Assembly (NCBI RefSeq): GCF_901905185.1
Contig: NZ_CABFMQ020000153.1
Span: forward strand, 93,650-157,649
Source of the DNA: Methylocella tundrae
Lineage (GTDB): Bacteria > Pseudomonadota > Alphaproteobacteria > Rhizobiales > Beijerinckiaceae
Direction: 5' to 3'
DNA: 64,000 nt
Positions within the stretch are counted from its first letter, which is position 1; each line of letters opens with the position of its first letter. The notes beneath the pieces were generated by a model. That model was not told the origin of the DNA and searched no databases. It saw nothing but the letters and a program-made list of their open reading frames with translations. Positions 32,639 through 41,457 of the stretch are shown in pieces. Position numbers and translations under genes: made by a program.

Positions 32639-32749
32639 CAAAGCTGATCGCTTTGCTCATCTTGTTCTCCACAAATCACAACGTTCACAGCAATTGACAT
32701 CCGCTGATCCAGCGGACGATGTTGTGGCATATAGGCGACAAATTGCTGT
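32639..32749. promoter_or_regulatory. Inverted repeats between aceA and its divergent regulator
   Basis: CAAAGC-TGATC-GCTTTG (32639-32655) lies 23 bp before the aceA ATG. A second pair, ACAGCAATT (32687-32695) and AATTGCTGT (32741-32749), is separated by 45 bp. Near the regulator start are AAATTTGTG and TGCAAAG at about 32798-32822, reminiscent of RamB-type boxes. They are candidate binding sites for the adjacent regulator. Confidence 0.45.
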
Positions 32750-32833
32750 TTCAGGCAAGCCATTCGACATAGAATGAGGTGATAGTGTAAACTTCCTTCC
32801 TTGTAAATTTGTGTGTCTGCAAAGAGTTTTACA

Positions 32834-34273
32834 ATGGGCGCCGAAACTGGATCAAGGAAGATTTTCGCCGGACCGCGCCTCAAGCGCCTGCGCCGCGAAA
32901 GACGCCTCACACAGGCGCGCATGGCCGACGAACTCGACGTCTCGCCGAGTTATCTCAATCTCATGGAAAGCAACCAGCGGCCGATCACTGTGCAGGTGTT
33001 GATCCGGCTCACCGACGTCTATGGCGTCGATCCCCGCGATTTCATGGAGGCCGACGGGGAGCAGTCGGTCGGCGATATGGAGCAAATTCTTGCCGACCCG
33101 CTGTTTCGCGACGCCCCCGTGCCGCGCGGCGAGGTGCGCGACGCCGCCGAACATTCCCCGGCGCTCCTCGCCGCCATGCTGCGGCTCTATCGCGCCTATT
33201 CGACGGCGCGCGAGGCGAGCGAAGCGGGAATTTTCTCCGGCGCGGACCGCGATCGGGCCGAGCCGCTGCTTGGCGAGAGCCCCATCGAAAAGGTGCGCGG
33301 CGTTCTGCAGGACGCCCGTAACCACTTCGCCGACCTTGACGAGGCGGCCGAATCCTTCGCCTCGACCCTGCAGGTCGAGCCGCACGGCCTGTTCCCGGCG
33401 CTGACGGACTATCTGCGCATGCGCCACGGCATTCGCGTGCGCGCCCTCCCGCTCGAAGTCATGGGCGATCGGCTGCGCTGGTATGATCATCACCGCAAGC
33501 AATTGATGATCTCCGAAGTCATGGACCAGCCGGGCAGGACCTTTCAGGCCGCCTATCAGTTGGCGCTGACAGAATTCGACGGGCTCCTGAATGAAACCGT
33601 CGCGCGCCTCGAGCAGAGCGAGGTCGCCCGCAAACTATTGCGCGTCACGCTCGCCAATTATTTCGCCGGCGCTTTGATGATGCCCTACGACCGCTTTTAT
33701 GAGGCGGCGGAGCTTGTCGGCTATGACGTCGAGGTGCTGGCGGCGCGTTTTGGCGCGAGCTTCGAGCAGGTGGCCCATCGCTTGACGACGCTGTCGCGGC
33801 AGACCGCGCGCGGCATTCCGTTCTTCCTGCTGCGCGTCGACATCGCCGGCAATGTCTCGAAACGCTTTTCCTCGAGCCGCTTTCCCTTCGCCAATTCGGG
33901 CGGCACCTGCGCTTTGTGGAACATCCACGCGACTTTCGCCAATCCCGGCCGCATTCTGACGCAGGTCATCGAGCTGATGGACGGATCGCAGTGGTTTTCC
34001 ATCGCCCGCACGGTGCGCCGGTCGATTACGCCCTGGGGCGGCATCGAGCCGCGCTTCGCCATCGGACTTGGCTGCGAGATCAAATATGCGCGCCGGCTCG
34101 TCTACGCCAGGCGACTTGATCCCGATGCTCCCGAGGCAACGCCAATCGGCATCAACTGCCGCCTCTGCGAGCGGCCGGGCTGCGCCCAGCGCGCCGCGCC
34201 GCCGGCCCTTCGCGCCCTTCTCGTCGATGAATCGACGCGCAGCGTTTCGCCTTTTCCGTTCAAGGATGTGTAG
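32834..34273 (+). CDS. ScfR/RamB-type transcriptional regulator
   Basis: A 479-residue regulator. An N-terminal XRE helix-turn-helix (RLKRLRRERRLTQARMADEL, VSPSYLNLMESNQRPIT) is followed by an ImmA/IrrE-like domain (QLALTEFDGLLNETVARLEQ) without a clear HExxH zinc site, and the short-chain fatty acid regulator domain with Cys residues (CALWNIHATFAN, IGINCRLCERPGCAQRAAPP). Proteins of this kind control isocitrate lyase and acetate or propionate genes. It is divergent from aceA. I chose the ATG at 32834 with AAAGAG upstream; a GTG 21 bp earlier is possible. Confidence 0.88.
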   Translation: MGAETGSRKIFAGPRLKRLRRERRLTQARMADELDVSPSYLNLMESNQRPITVQVLIRLTDVYGVDPRDFMEADGEQSVGDMEQILADPLFRDAPVPRGEVRDAAEHSPALLAAMLRLYRAYSTAREASEAGIFSGADRDRAEPLLGESPIEKVRGVLQDARNHFADLDEAAESFASTLQVEPHGLFPALTDYLRMRHGIRVRALPLEVMGDRLRWYDHHRKQLMISEVMDQPGRTFQAAYQLALTEFDGLLNETVARLEQSEVARKLLRVTLANYFAGALMMPYDRFYEAAELVGYDVEVLAARFGASFEQVAHRLTTLSRQTARGIPFFLLRVDIAGNVSKRFSSSRFPFANSGGTCALWNIHATFANPGRILTQVIELMDGSQWFSIARTVRRSITPWGGIEPRFAIGLGCEIKYARRLVYARRLDPDAPEATPIGINCRLCERPGCAQRAAPPALRALLVDESTRSVSPFPFKDV

Positions 34274-34363
34274 GCGCTTTGTTGGGCGCGCGCATGGTCG
34301 GCAACCGGGCGCCGCCCTGTCGATCGGGCGCTTCGGCAACGGTCAAATCGTCCGCGCCTGCCC

Positions 34364-35767
34364 TTACATATGAATCTGCCGCTTCTCCACCGCCAATGCT
34401 GCTTCGCGCATCGCTTCCGAAAGGGTCGGATGGGCGTGGCTGGTGCGGGCGAGATCTTCCGAGGAGCCGCCGAATTCGATCAGAAGGCAGGCCTCGGCGA
34501 TGAGTTCGCCGGCGCCGGCCCCAAGGATATGCACGCCAAGCACGCGGTCGGTCTCGGCGTCGGCGAGAAATTTGACGAAGCCGTCGGTCTGCCGCATCGC
34601 CCGCGCGCGGCCATTGGCGGTGAAGGGGAATTTGCCGACCTTATAGGCGATTCCCCTGGCTTTCAGCTCCTCTTCCGTCGCGCCGACGGAGGCGATTTCC
34701 GGCGATGTATAGACGACGGAGGGGATCGCCTCATAATTCACATGCCCGTGCTGACCAGCCAGAATTTCGGCGACCGCAAGGCCTTCGTCCTCGGCCTTAT
34801 GGGCGAGCATCGGGCCGCGCACGACGTCGCCGAGCGCGTAAACGCCAGCCACATTAGTGGCGAAATGATCGTCGATGACGACCCGGCCGCGCTCCATCGC
34901 GACGCCGATTTTTTCAAGCCCCAGCCCTTCCGTGACGGGACGCCGGCCGATTGCGACCAGAACGACGTCGGCTTCAAGCGTCGAGGCCTCGCCCCCGGCG
35001 GCGGGTTCGATCGTCACCCTTAGCCGCTTGCCTTTCTCGATTTTCGAGACCTTCTGGCCGAGCTGGAAGGTAAAGCCCTGTTTTTGCAGGATGCGCTGGA
35101 ACTGCTTGCCGACTTCCGCGTCAACGCCGGGCAGGATGCGATCTAAAAATTCGACGACCGTCACATTGCTGCCGAGCCGGCCCCAGACCGAGCCGAGTTC
35201 AAGGCCTATGACGCCGGCGCCGACGACGAGCAGATCCTTCGGCGGCTCCGCCAGACTGAGCGCGCCCGTCGAGGAGACGATGGTTTGTTCGTCGATCTCG
35301 ACGCCGGGAAGCGGCGTGACGTCGGACCCCGTCGCGATCACGATGTTCCTGGCGGTGATGGTCTGTTTCGTTCCGTCCTCCGCCGTGACCTCGACCTCGC
35401 CCGGCGCCTTGATCTCCCCGAGGCCGAAGAAGGACTCGATCTTGTGCTTCTTGAACAGGAAGCCGATGCCGTTGACGTTGGCGGCGACCGTGTCGTCCTT
35501 GTGCTTCAGCATGGCCGGCAGATCGAGCTTCGGCGTGTCGACGATGACGCCGAGAGCGGCAAGGTCATGGTTTGCCTCGGCGAGTTTCTCGGACGCGTAA
35601 AGCAGCGCCTTCGAGGGGATGCAGCCGATATTGAGGCAGGTGCCGCCATGCGTCTTGGTCTTACGCTTTTCGACGACGGCGACCTTCATGCCGAGCTGCG
35701 CGGCGCGGATCGCGCAGACATAGCCGCCGGGGCCGGTTCCAATGACGATCAGATCGTAAGTTGACAT
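34364..35767 (-). CDS. lpdA: Dihydrolipoyl dehydrogenase (E3)
   Basis: A 467-residue flavoprotein: FAD site DLIVIGTGPGGYVCAIRAAQ, redox-active disulfide GGTCLNIGCIPSKALL, NAD site LLVVGAGVIGLELGSVWGRL, second FAD site VYALGDVVRGPMLAHKAEDE and catalytic His in SHAHPTLSE. It reoxidises dihydrolipoamide on E2 and makes NADH. Last gene of the TCA operon, 139 bp downstream of sucB, so it serves the 2-oxoglutarate dehydrogenase complex here and may be shared with others. Convergent with the ScfR-like gene. Confidence 0.96.
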   Translation of the reverse strand: MSTYDLIVIGTGPGGYVCAIRAAQLGMKVAVVEKRKTKTHGGTCLNIGCIPSKALLYASEKLAEANHDLAALGVIVDTPKLDLPAMLKHKDDTVAANVNGIGFLFKKHKIESFFGLGEIKAPGEVEVTAEDGTKQTITARNIVIATGSDVTPLPGVEIDEQTIVSSTGALSLAEPPKDLLVVGAGVIGLELGSVWGRLGSNVTVVEFLDRILPGVDAEVGKQFQRILQKQGFTFQLGQKVSKIEKGKRLRVTIEPAAGGEASTLEADVVLVAIGRRPVTEGLGLEKIGVAMERGRVVIDDHFATNVAGVYALGDVVRGPMLAHKAEDEGLAVAEILAGQHGHVNYEAIPSVVYTSPEIASVGATEEELKARGIAYKVGKFPFTANGRARAMRQTDGFVKFLADAETDRVLGVHILGAGAGELIAEACLLIEFGGSSEDLARTSHAHPTLSEAMREAALAVEKRQIHM

Positions 35768-35906
35768 GAAGCCTCACAAAATCGACCGCATCCAGGAAAC
35801 CGCGCGATGGCGTTTCAAAGGATGGCGGAAGGATGGCGGAAGACGGACCGCGATGGCCCGAGGCAGGACAGGATCTGGCGTTGATCTTTCCGGGCGGCTC
35901 TCGTTT

Positions 35907-37148
35907 TCAGATATCGAGGATGAGCCGCGCCGGATCTTCGAGAGCCTCCTTGACGCGGACGAGGAATGTCACCGCCTCCTTGCCGTCGACGATGCGATGG
36001 TCGTAGGAGAGCGCGAGATACATCATCGGGCGAATTTCGATCTTGCCGCCGACGACGACGGGGCGGTCCTGGATCTTATGCATGCCCAAAATGCCCGATT
36101 GCGGCGCGTTGAGGATCGGCGTCGACATCAGCGAGCCATAGATGCCGCCATTGGTGATGGTGAAGGTGCCGCCCTGCAGCTCCTCGATCTTGAGCTGCCC
36201 GTCCCGGGCGCGCTTGCCAAGGCCCGCGATGGTTTTCTCAATGGCCGCGAGACCCAGCTGATCGGCGTCGCGCACGACTGGGACGATGAGGCCCTTCTCG
36301 GAGCCGACGGCGATGCCGATGTGGTAGTAATTCTTGAAGACCAGATCGTCGCCGTCGATCTCGGCGTTGATCGAAGGGATCTCCTTCAGCGCGCCGACGA
36401 CGGCTTTGACGAAGAAGCCCATGAAGCCGAGCTTCGAGCCATGTTTCTTCTCGAACACGTCTTTATATTTGGACCGCAGCGCCATCACCTCGGTCATGTC
36501 GACCTCGTTGAAGGTCGTCAGCATGGCGGCGGTGTTCTGCGCATCCTTCAGACGGCGCGCGATGGTGAGGCGCAGCCGCGTCATGCGAACGCGTTCTTCG
36601 CGCTCAGCGTCGGACGCCGGCGAGGGCGCTCTTGCCTGGACCGGCGCCGGCGCCGGGCTGACAGAGGCGGCCGGGACCGGAGCAGGGCTGGCGATCCTGG
36701 CGAGCACATCGCCCTTCAGCACCTGGCCGCGCACCCCGGAGCCTGCGATGGCGGCGGGATCGAGGCCTTTGTCGGCCGCGATTTTTGCCGCGGCGGGGGA
36801 CGGCGCCATGATGGGAAGGCTGGAGAGCGACGCGGCGGAGGCTTTTTCCGCCGCCGGAGCCGCCACGGGAGCGGCTGCCGGAGCTTTCGCCTCGGTTTTC
36901 GCGGGCGCGCCCGAATCGCTGATCTGGCCCAAAAGCGCGCCGACGCCGACGGTTTCGCCATCCTTCACGGTGATCTCGGCGAGCACGCCGGAAGAGGGCG
37001 CATTGACCTCGAGCGTGACTTTGTCGGTTTCGAGCTCAACCAGGGGCTCATCCGCCTTGACGGCGTCGCCCGCCTTCTTGAACCAACGTCCGATCGTTGC
37101 TTCGCTGACCGATTCGCCCAAAGTCGGAACGCGGATTTCAATCGTCAT
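35907..37148 (-). CDS. sucB: 2-oxoglutarate dehydrogenase E2, dihydrolipoyl succinyltransferase
   Basis: A 413-residue enzyme. The lipoyl domain has the modified Lys in VELETDKVTLEVNAPSSGVL. An Ala/Pro-rich linker is followed by the peripheral-subunit-binding domain (AAKIAADKGLDPAAIAGSGV, ending GQVLKGDVLA). The catalytic core ends YLALSYDHRIVDGKEAVTF, with the active-site HxxxDG. It transfers the succinyl group to CoA. Between sucA and lpdA in the operon, with 138 bp to sucA that contain a palindromic repeat relic. Confidence 0.96.
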   Translation of the reverse strand: MTIEIRVPTLGESVSEATIGRWFKKAGDAVKADEPLVELETDKVTLEVNAPSSGVLAEITVKDGETVGVGALLGQISDSGAPAKTEAKAPAAAPVAAPAAEKASAASLSSLPIMAPSPAAAKIAADKGLDPAAIAGSGVRGQVLKGDVLARIASPAPVPAASVSPAPAPVQARAPSPASDAEREERVRMTRLRLTIARRLKDAQNTAAMLTTFNEVDMTEVMALRSKYKDVFEKKHGSKLGFMGFFVKAVVGALKEIPSINAEIDGDDLVFKNYYHIGIAVGSEKGLIVPVVRDADQLGLAAIEKTIAGLGKRARDGQLKIEELQGGTFTITNGGIYGSLMSTPILNAPQSGILGMHKIQDRPVVVGGKIEIRPMMYLALSYDHRIVDGKEAVTFLVRVKEALEDPARLILDI

Positions 37149-37179
37149 CTTTCAATGCCCATGTCATGCTGCCGTTCGA

Positions 37180-37208
37180 GCATGATCCTGGAAAGAATTA
37201 GATCATGC
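37180..37208. repeat. Short relic of the palindromic repeat in the sucA-sucB gap
   Basis: Inverted ends GCATGATC/GATCATGC around CTGGAAAG and ATT. This matches the ends of the element at 6870-6918, with most of the core lost. Confidence 0.5.
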
Positions 37209-37286
37209 GCTGAATAAAAAGGATTGAGAGCGCGGAGGAAGCCGCCGCGCTCGGGGAAGTCACAGGCCGGACGAGCCGTGGCCGGA

Positions 37287-40200
37287 TCAGGGCGCATAAA
37301 TATCGTCCATGAACGCCTTCAGCTGAGCCAGATGTTTCGACATCAGCCCCGTCGCGGTGGCCGCGGCGGCCGGCCGGCCGGCATAGCGCGGACGCCTCGA
37401 TTTGCCGCCAACCTGGCCGAGCACCCATTCGAGATAGGGATCGACGAAATTCCAGGCGCCCATGTTTTTTGGTTCTTCCTGGCACCAGATCACCTCGGCC
37501 TGCTTGAAGCGCGCGAGGAGATTGACGAGCGCTTTCAGCGGGAAGGGATAGAGCTGCTCGACGCGCAAAAGGTAGACGTCGTCGACGCCGCGCTTTTCGC
37601 GCTCTTCGAGAAGATCGTAATAGACCTTGCCGGTGCAAAGGACAACGCGTCTGATCCCGGCGTCTGGCTTAAGCTTGAATTCGGCCGGGAACTTCTCGCC
37701 ATGATCGCGCAGAACGCGATGGAATGAGGAGCCGACAATGAATTCGTCGAAGCTCGAAACACAGCGCTTGTGACGCAGAAGCGATTTCGGCGTCATCAAA
37801 ATCAGCGGCTTACGGAATTCACGCTTCAGCTGCCGGCGCAGGATGTGGAAGTAATTCGCCGGGGACGTGCAATTGGCGACCTGCATATTGTCTTCGGCGC
37901 ACATCTGCAGATAGCGCTCGAGGCGCGCCGAGGAATGCTCGGGCCCCTGGCCTTCATAACCGTGCGGCAACAGGCAGACGAGGCCCGACATGCGCAGCCA
38001 TTTACGCTCGCCGGCCGACATGAACTGATCGAAAACCACCTGCGCGCCATTGGCGAAGTCGCCGAACTGCGCCTCCCACAGCACCAGCGCATTCGGTTCG
38101 GACAGCGAATAGCCATATTCGAATCCGAGCACCGCCTCCTCCGAGAGCATCGAATTTATGACCTCATAATGGGCCTGCTCGTCGCGGATATGGTTCAGCG
38201 GCACGTAGCGCGCTTCCGTTTCCTGATCGTTCAGCACGGAATGGCGTTGTGAGAATGTGCCGCGCTCGCTGTCCTGCCCCGACAGCCGCACGGGGTGGCC
38301 TTCATCGACCAGCGCGCCGAAAGCGAGCGCTTCGGCCATCGCCCAGTCGATGCCCTGGCCGGTCTCGATCATCTTGCGCCGGTTGTCGAGCAGCCGGGCG
38401 ACGGTCCGGTGCACGTTGAAATTGGCGGGCACGGTAGTCAGGCGTTCGCCGATTTCCTTGAGGCGCGCCGGATCGACGCCGGTGCGCCCGCGCCGGTCGT
38501 CCTCGGCGGTGACGAGCGCCGGCTTGAGGCCCGCCCATCGGCCGTCGAGCCAATCGGCTTTGTTTGGCTGATAGGATTGGCCGGCTTCGAACTCGGCGTC
38601 GAGGCGGCCGCGCCAATTCGCCCGCAGCTTCTCGACTTCGCCAGCCGCTACAACGCCCTCGGCAAGCAGCTTCTCGGCATAAACGTCGAGCGTCGTACGA
38701 TGCGCGCGGATCCTTTTGTACATGATCGGCTGCGTGAAGCTCGGCTCGTCGCCCTCATTATGGCCGAACCGGCGATAGCAGAACATATCGATCACGACGG
38801 GCTTATGGAACTTCTGCCGGAACTCGATCGCGATTTTGGCCGCGTAGACAACGGCTTCCGGGTCGTCGCCATTCACATGAATGATCGGCGCCTCGATCAT
38901 TTTCGCGGTGTCCGACGGATAGGGGGACGAACGCGAATAACGCGGCGAGGTGGTGAAGCCGATCTGGTTGTTGATGATGAAATGGATCGAACCGCCGGTC
39001 CGGTAGCCCTTGAGGCCGGAAAGGCCGAAACATTCCGCGATGACGCCCTGGCCGGCAAACGCCGCGTCGCCATGCAGCAGCAGCGGCAGGACATGCGTGC
39101 GATCGACGACGTCATGCAACTGGTCCTGCTTGGCGCGCACCTTGCCGAGGACGACCGGATCGACGATTTCGAGATGGGAAGGGTTGGCGGTCAGCGACAG
39201 ATGCACCTGGTTATTGTCGAAATCGCGATCCGACGAGGCGCCGAGATGATATTTGACGTCGCCCGACCCTTCGACTTCGTCCGGCGTCTGCGAACCGCCC
39301 TTGAATTCGTGAAAGATCGCGCGATGGGGCTTGCCCATCACCTGCGACAGGACGTTGAGGCGGCCGCGATGGGCCATGCCAATGACGATCTCGCGAACGC
39401 CGAGCGCGCCGCCGCGCTTGATGATCTGTTCGAGCGCCGGAACGAGCGATTCGCCGCCGTCGAGGCCAAACCGCTTCGTGCCGGTATATTTGACGTCGAG
39501 AAACTTCTCGAAGCCCTCGGCCTCGATCAGCTTGTTCAAAATCGCGCGTTTGCCCTCGCGCGTGAAGCTGATCTCCTTGCCGGGGCCCTCGATGCGCTCC
39601 TGCATCCAGGCCTTTTCCGCCGGATCCGACATGTGCATGAATTCAAAGCCGATCGTGTCGCAATAGGTGCGGCGCAGGATCGGCAGCATTTCCCGGATGG
39701 TGGCGAATTCGAGCCCGAGCACATGATCGAGGAAGATCTTGCGATCATAATCGGCCTCGGTGAACCCATAGGTCGCAGGATGCAGCTCTTCATTGTCTCT
39801 TGGCCGCTCGATGCCGAGCGGGTCGAGCTTTGCGTGCAAATGTCCACGCATGCGATAGGCGCGGATCATCATCAGGGCGCGCACGGAATCGCGCGTCGCG
39901 CGCTGAACGTCAGGCCCAGGGACGGCTGATCCGGGTTTTGCTTCGATCGCTGGTTTCGCTTCGGCCTTCTGGTCGCCCTTGGCGGCGGCCTTGGCTGTGA
40001 GGTCGGGCTTGCCCCAATTGCCGTCGAGCGCGGAGATCAGTTCGCCGTTCGGCGTGAGCGGCCAGTTGGGCGCGCGCCAATGCGGTCCGTTGGCGCTGGT
40101 CTCGACCGCCGCGCGATCGTCGCTGAGCTGTTCGAAAAAGCTCCGCCATTCGGGATCGACGGCGTTCGGATCGCGCTCATAGGCGGCCTGGAGCTGTTCA

Positions 40201-40322
40201 ACATAGGCGGCGTTGCCGCCGTAAAGAAAAGAAGTCTGCGCGAATTTGGCGTTCGGCTCCGAGCGACCCGCGCTGGCCCCTCCCGAACCATTCGCCGTAT
40301 CAGTGCCATTCTGGCGCGCCAT
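37287..40322 (-). CDS. sucA: 2-oxoglutarate dehydrogenase E1 component
   Basis: A 1011-residue thiamine diphosphate enzyme. The N-terminus has FLYGGNAAYVEQLQAAYERD, which binds E2. Further on are GMAHRGRLNVLSQVMGKPHR and HLGASSDR for substrate binding, and the ThDP/Mg motif GDAAFAGQGVIAECFGLSGL with INNQIGFTTSPRYSRS. The C-terminus has SARLERYLQMCAEDNMQVAN and EVIWCQEEPKNMGAW. It decarboxylates 2-oxoglutarate and passes the succinyl group to E2. It sits 247 bp downstream of sucD, a gap AT-rich enough to hold its own promoter. Confidence 0.97.
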   Translation of the reverse strand: MARQNGTDTANGSGGASAGRSEPNAKFAQTSFLYGGNAAYVEQLQAAYERDPNAVDPEWRSFFEQLSDDRAAVETSANGPHWRAPNWPLTPNGELISALDGNWGKPDLTAKAAAKGDQKAEAKPAIEAKPGSAVPGPDVQRATRDSVRALMMIRAYRMRGHLHAKLDPLGIERPRDNEELHPATYGFTEADYDRKIFLDHVLGLEFATIREMLPILRRTYCDTIGFEFMHMSDPAEKAWMQERIEGPGKEISFTREGKRAILNKLIEAEGFEKFLDVKYTGTKRFGLDGGESLVPALEQIIKRGGALGVREIVIGMAHRGRLNVLSQVMGKPHRAIFHEFKGGSQTPDEVEGSGDVKYHLGASSDRDFDNNQVHLSLTANPSHLEIVDPVVLGKVRAKQDQLHDVVDRTHVLPLLLHGDAAFAGQGVIAECFGLSGLKGYRTGGSIHFIINNQIGFTTSPRYSRSSPYPSDTAKMIEAPIIHVNGDDPEAVVYAAKIAIEFRQKFHKPVVIDMFCYRRFGHNEGDEPSFTQPIMYKRIRAHRTTLDVYAEKLLAEGVVAAGEVEKLRANWRGRLDAEFEAGQSYQPNKADWLDGRWAGLKPALVTAEDDRRGRTGVDPARLKEIGERLTTVPANFNVHRTVARLLDNRRKMIETGQGIDWAMAEALAFGALVDEGHPVRLSGQDSERGTFSQRHSVLNDQETEARYVPLNHIRDEQAHYEVINSMLSEEAVLGFEYGYSLSEPNALVLWEAQFGDFANGAQVVFDQFMSAGERKWLRMSGLVCLLPHGYEGQGPEHSSARLERYLQMCAEDNMQVANCTSPANYFHILRRQLKREFRKPLILMTPKSLLRHKRCVSSFDEFIVGSSFHRVLRDHGEKFPAEFKLKPDAGIRRVVLCTGKVYYDLLEEREKRGVDDVYLLRVEQLYPFPLKALVNLLARFKQAEVIWCQEEPKNMGAWNFVDPYLEWVLGQVGGKSRRPRYAGRPAAAATATGLMSKHLAQLKAFMDDIYAP

Positions 40323-40482
40323 GTGTCTCGTCCTTAAATTTCGGCTCGTGCCTTAGGCCGCGAAGCCAGACAAAGCGCCGGGGCCAAGTCCGCCCGGCGT
40401 GATTGTCGCCTGTCTACTAGATTAACCTATATGTTCTTGCTCACGCGCTTAAATTACGGCCACACGTTTTTCAATTTTTCGG

Positions 40483-40516
40483 TATCGCGTCTATGCGATA
40501 TAATGAATTACATTAT
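40483..40516. promoter_or_regulatory. Two adjacent palindromes upstream of sucA
   Basis: TATCGC-N6-GCGATA (40483-40500) is followed at once by ATAATG-N5-CATTAT (40500-40516), in a 150-bp AT-rich stretch between sucD and sucA. These are probable regulator sites for an internal promoter. No known regulator consensus was matched. Confidence 0.45.
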
Positions 40517-40569
40517 CCCAATTGGACGGCGCATCTTCTGTTTCAACGCGCCGGCCAGAAATTTTTTCG

Positions 40570-41454
40570 CTACGCGCGGAGCAGCTCGGCCAATGTCGCG
40601 CCGAGGCGAGCCGGCGACGGCGAGACGCGGATGCCGGCCGATTCCATCGCCGCGATCTTGTCTTCCGCGCCGCCCTTGCCGCCCGCGATGATAGCGCCGG
40701 CATGGCCCATCCGCCGGCCGGGAGGCGCCGTGCGCCCGGCGATGAATCCAACCATCGGCTTCTTGCGGCCGCGCTTGGCCTCATCCTTGAGGAATTGCGC
40801 GGCGTCTTCTTCGGCAGAGCCGCCGATCTCGCCGATCATGATGATCGAGTGCGTCTCAGGATCGCCCAGGAATAGTTCGAGAATCTCGATGAATTCAGCG
40901 CCCTTGACGGGATCGCCGCCGATGCCGACGGCGGTCGTCTGGCCGAGATTTTCGCGGCTGGTCTGAAAGACCGCCTCATAGGTCAGCGTGCCGGAGCGAG
41001 ACACGATGCCGACGGACCCCTTCTTGAAGATGTTCGCCGGCATGATGCCGATCTTGCTTTCGTCGGCTGTCACGACGCCCGGGCAATTCGGGCCGATGAG
41101 ACGAGATTTGGAGCCGCAAAGCGATCGCTTGACCTTGATCATGTCTTCGACCGGAATGCCCTCGGTGATGCAGACGATGAGGGGGATTTCGGCGTCGATC
41201 GCCTCGCAGATCGCGTCCGCAGCGCCTGGCGGGGGAACATAGATGACGCTGGCGTCGGCGCCGGTCGCCTCTTTGGCTTCGACGACCGTATCGAACACCG
41301 GCAATCCGAGATGCGTCGTGCCGCCCTTGCCGGGCGAGGTGCCGCCGACCACCAGGGAGCCGTAGGCGATCGCCTGCTCCGAGTGGAAGGTGCCGTTCTT
41401 GCCAGTGAAGCCCTGGCAGATAATCTTGGTGTCCCTGTTGATGAGGATCGACAT
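40570..41454 (-). CDS. sucD: Succinyl-CoA synthetase alpha subunit
   Basis: A 294-residue subunit: CoA-binding domain SILINRDTKIICQGFTGKNG, GGTSPGKGGTTHLGLPVFDT, the ligase segment RLIGPNCPGVVTADESKIGI, and the phosphorylated His in GRRMGHAGAIIAGGKGGAED. With SucC it makes ATP or GTP from succinyl-CoA. The start lies 3 bp after the sucC stop, so translation is coupled. Length and motifs are standard. Confidence 0.96.
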   Translation of the reverse strand: MSILINRDTKIICQGFTGKNGTFHSEQAIAYGSLVVGGTSPGKGGTTHLGLPVFDTVVEAKEATGADASVIYVPPPGAADAICEAIDAEIPLIVCITEGIPVEDMIKVKRSLCGSKSRLIGPNCPGVVTADESKIGIMPANIFKKGSVGIVSRSGTLTYEAVFQTSRENLGQTTAVGIGGDPVKGAEFIEILELFLGDPETHSIIMIGEIGGSAEEDAAQFLKDEAKRGRKKPMVGFIAGRTAPPGRRMGHAGAIIAGGKGGAEDKIAAMESAGIRVSPSPARLGATLAELLRA

Positions 41455-41457
41455 GTC

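Noticed and set aside
34375..35764. Plus-strand open frames opposite lpd, sucA, sucB, aceA and glnD
   Set aside because: They are mirror frames of well-conserved enzymes in GC-rich DNA and show no family motifs.
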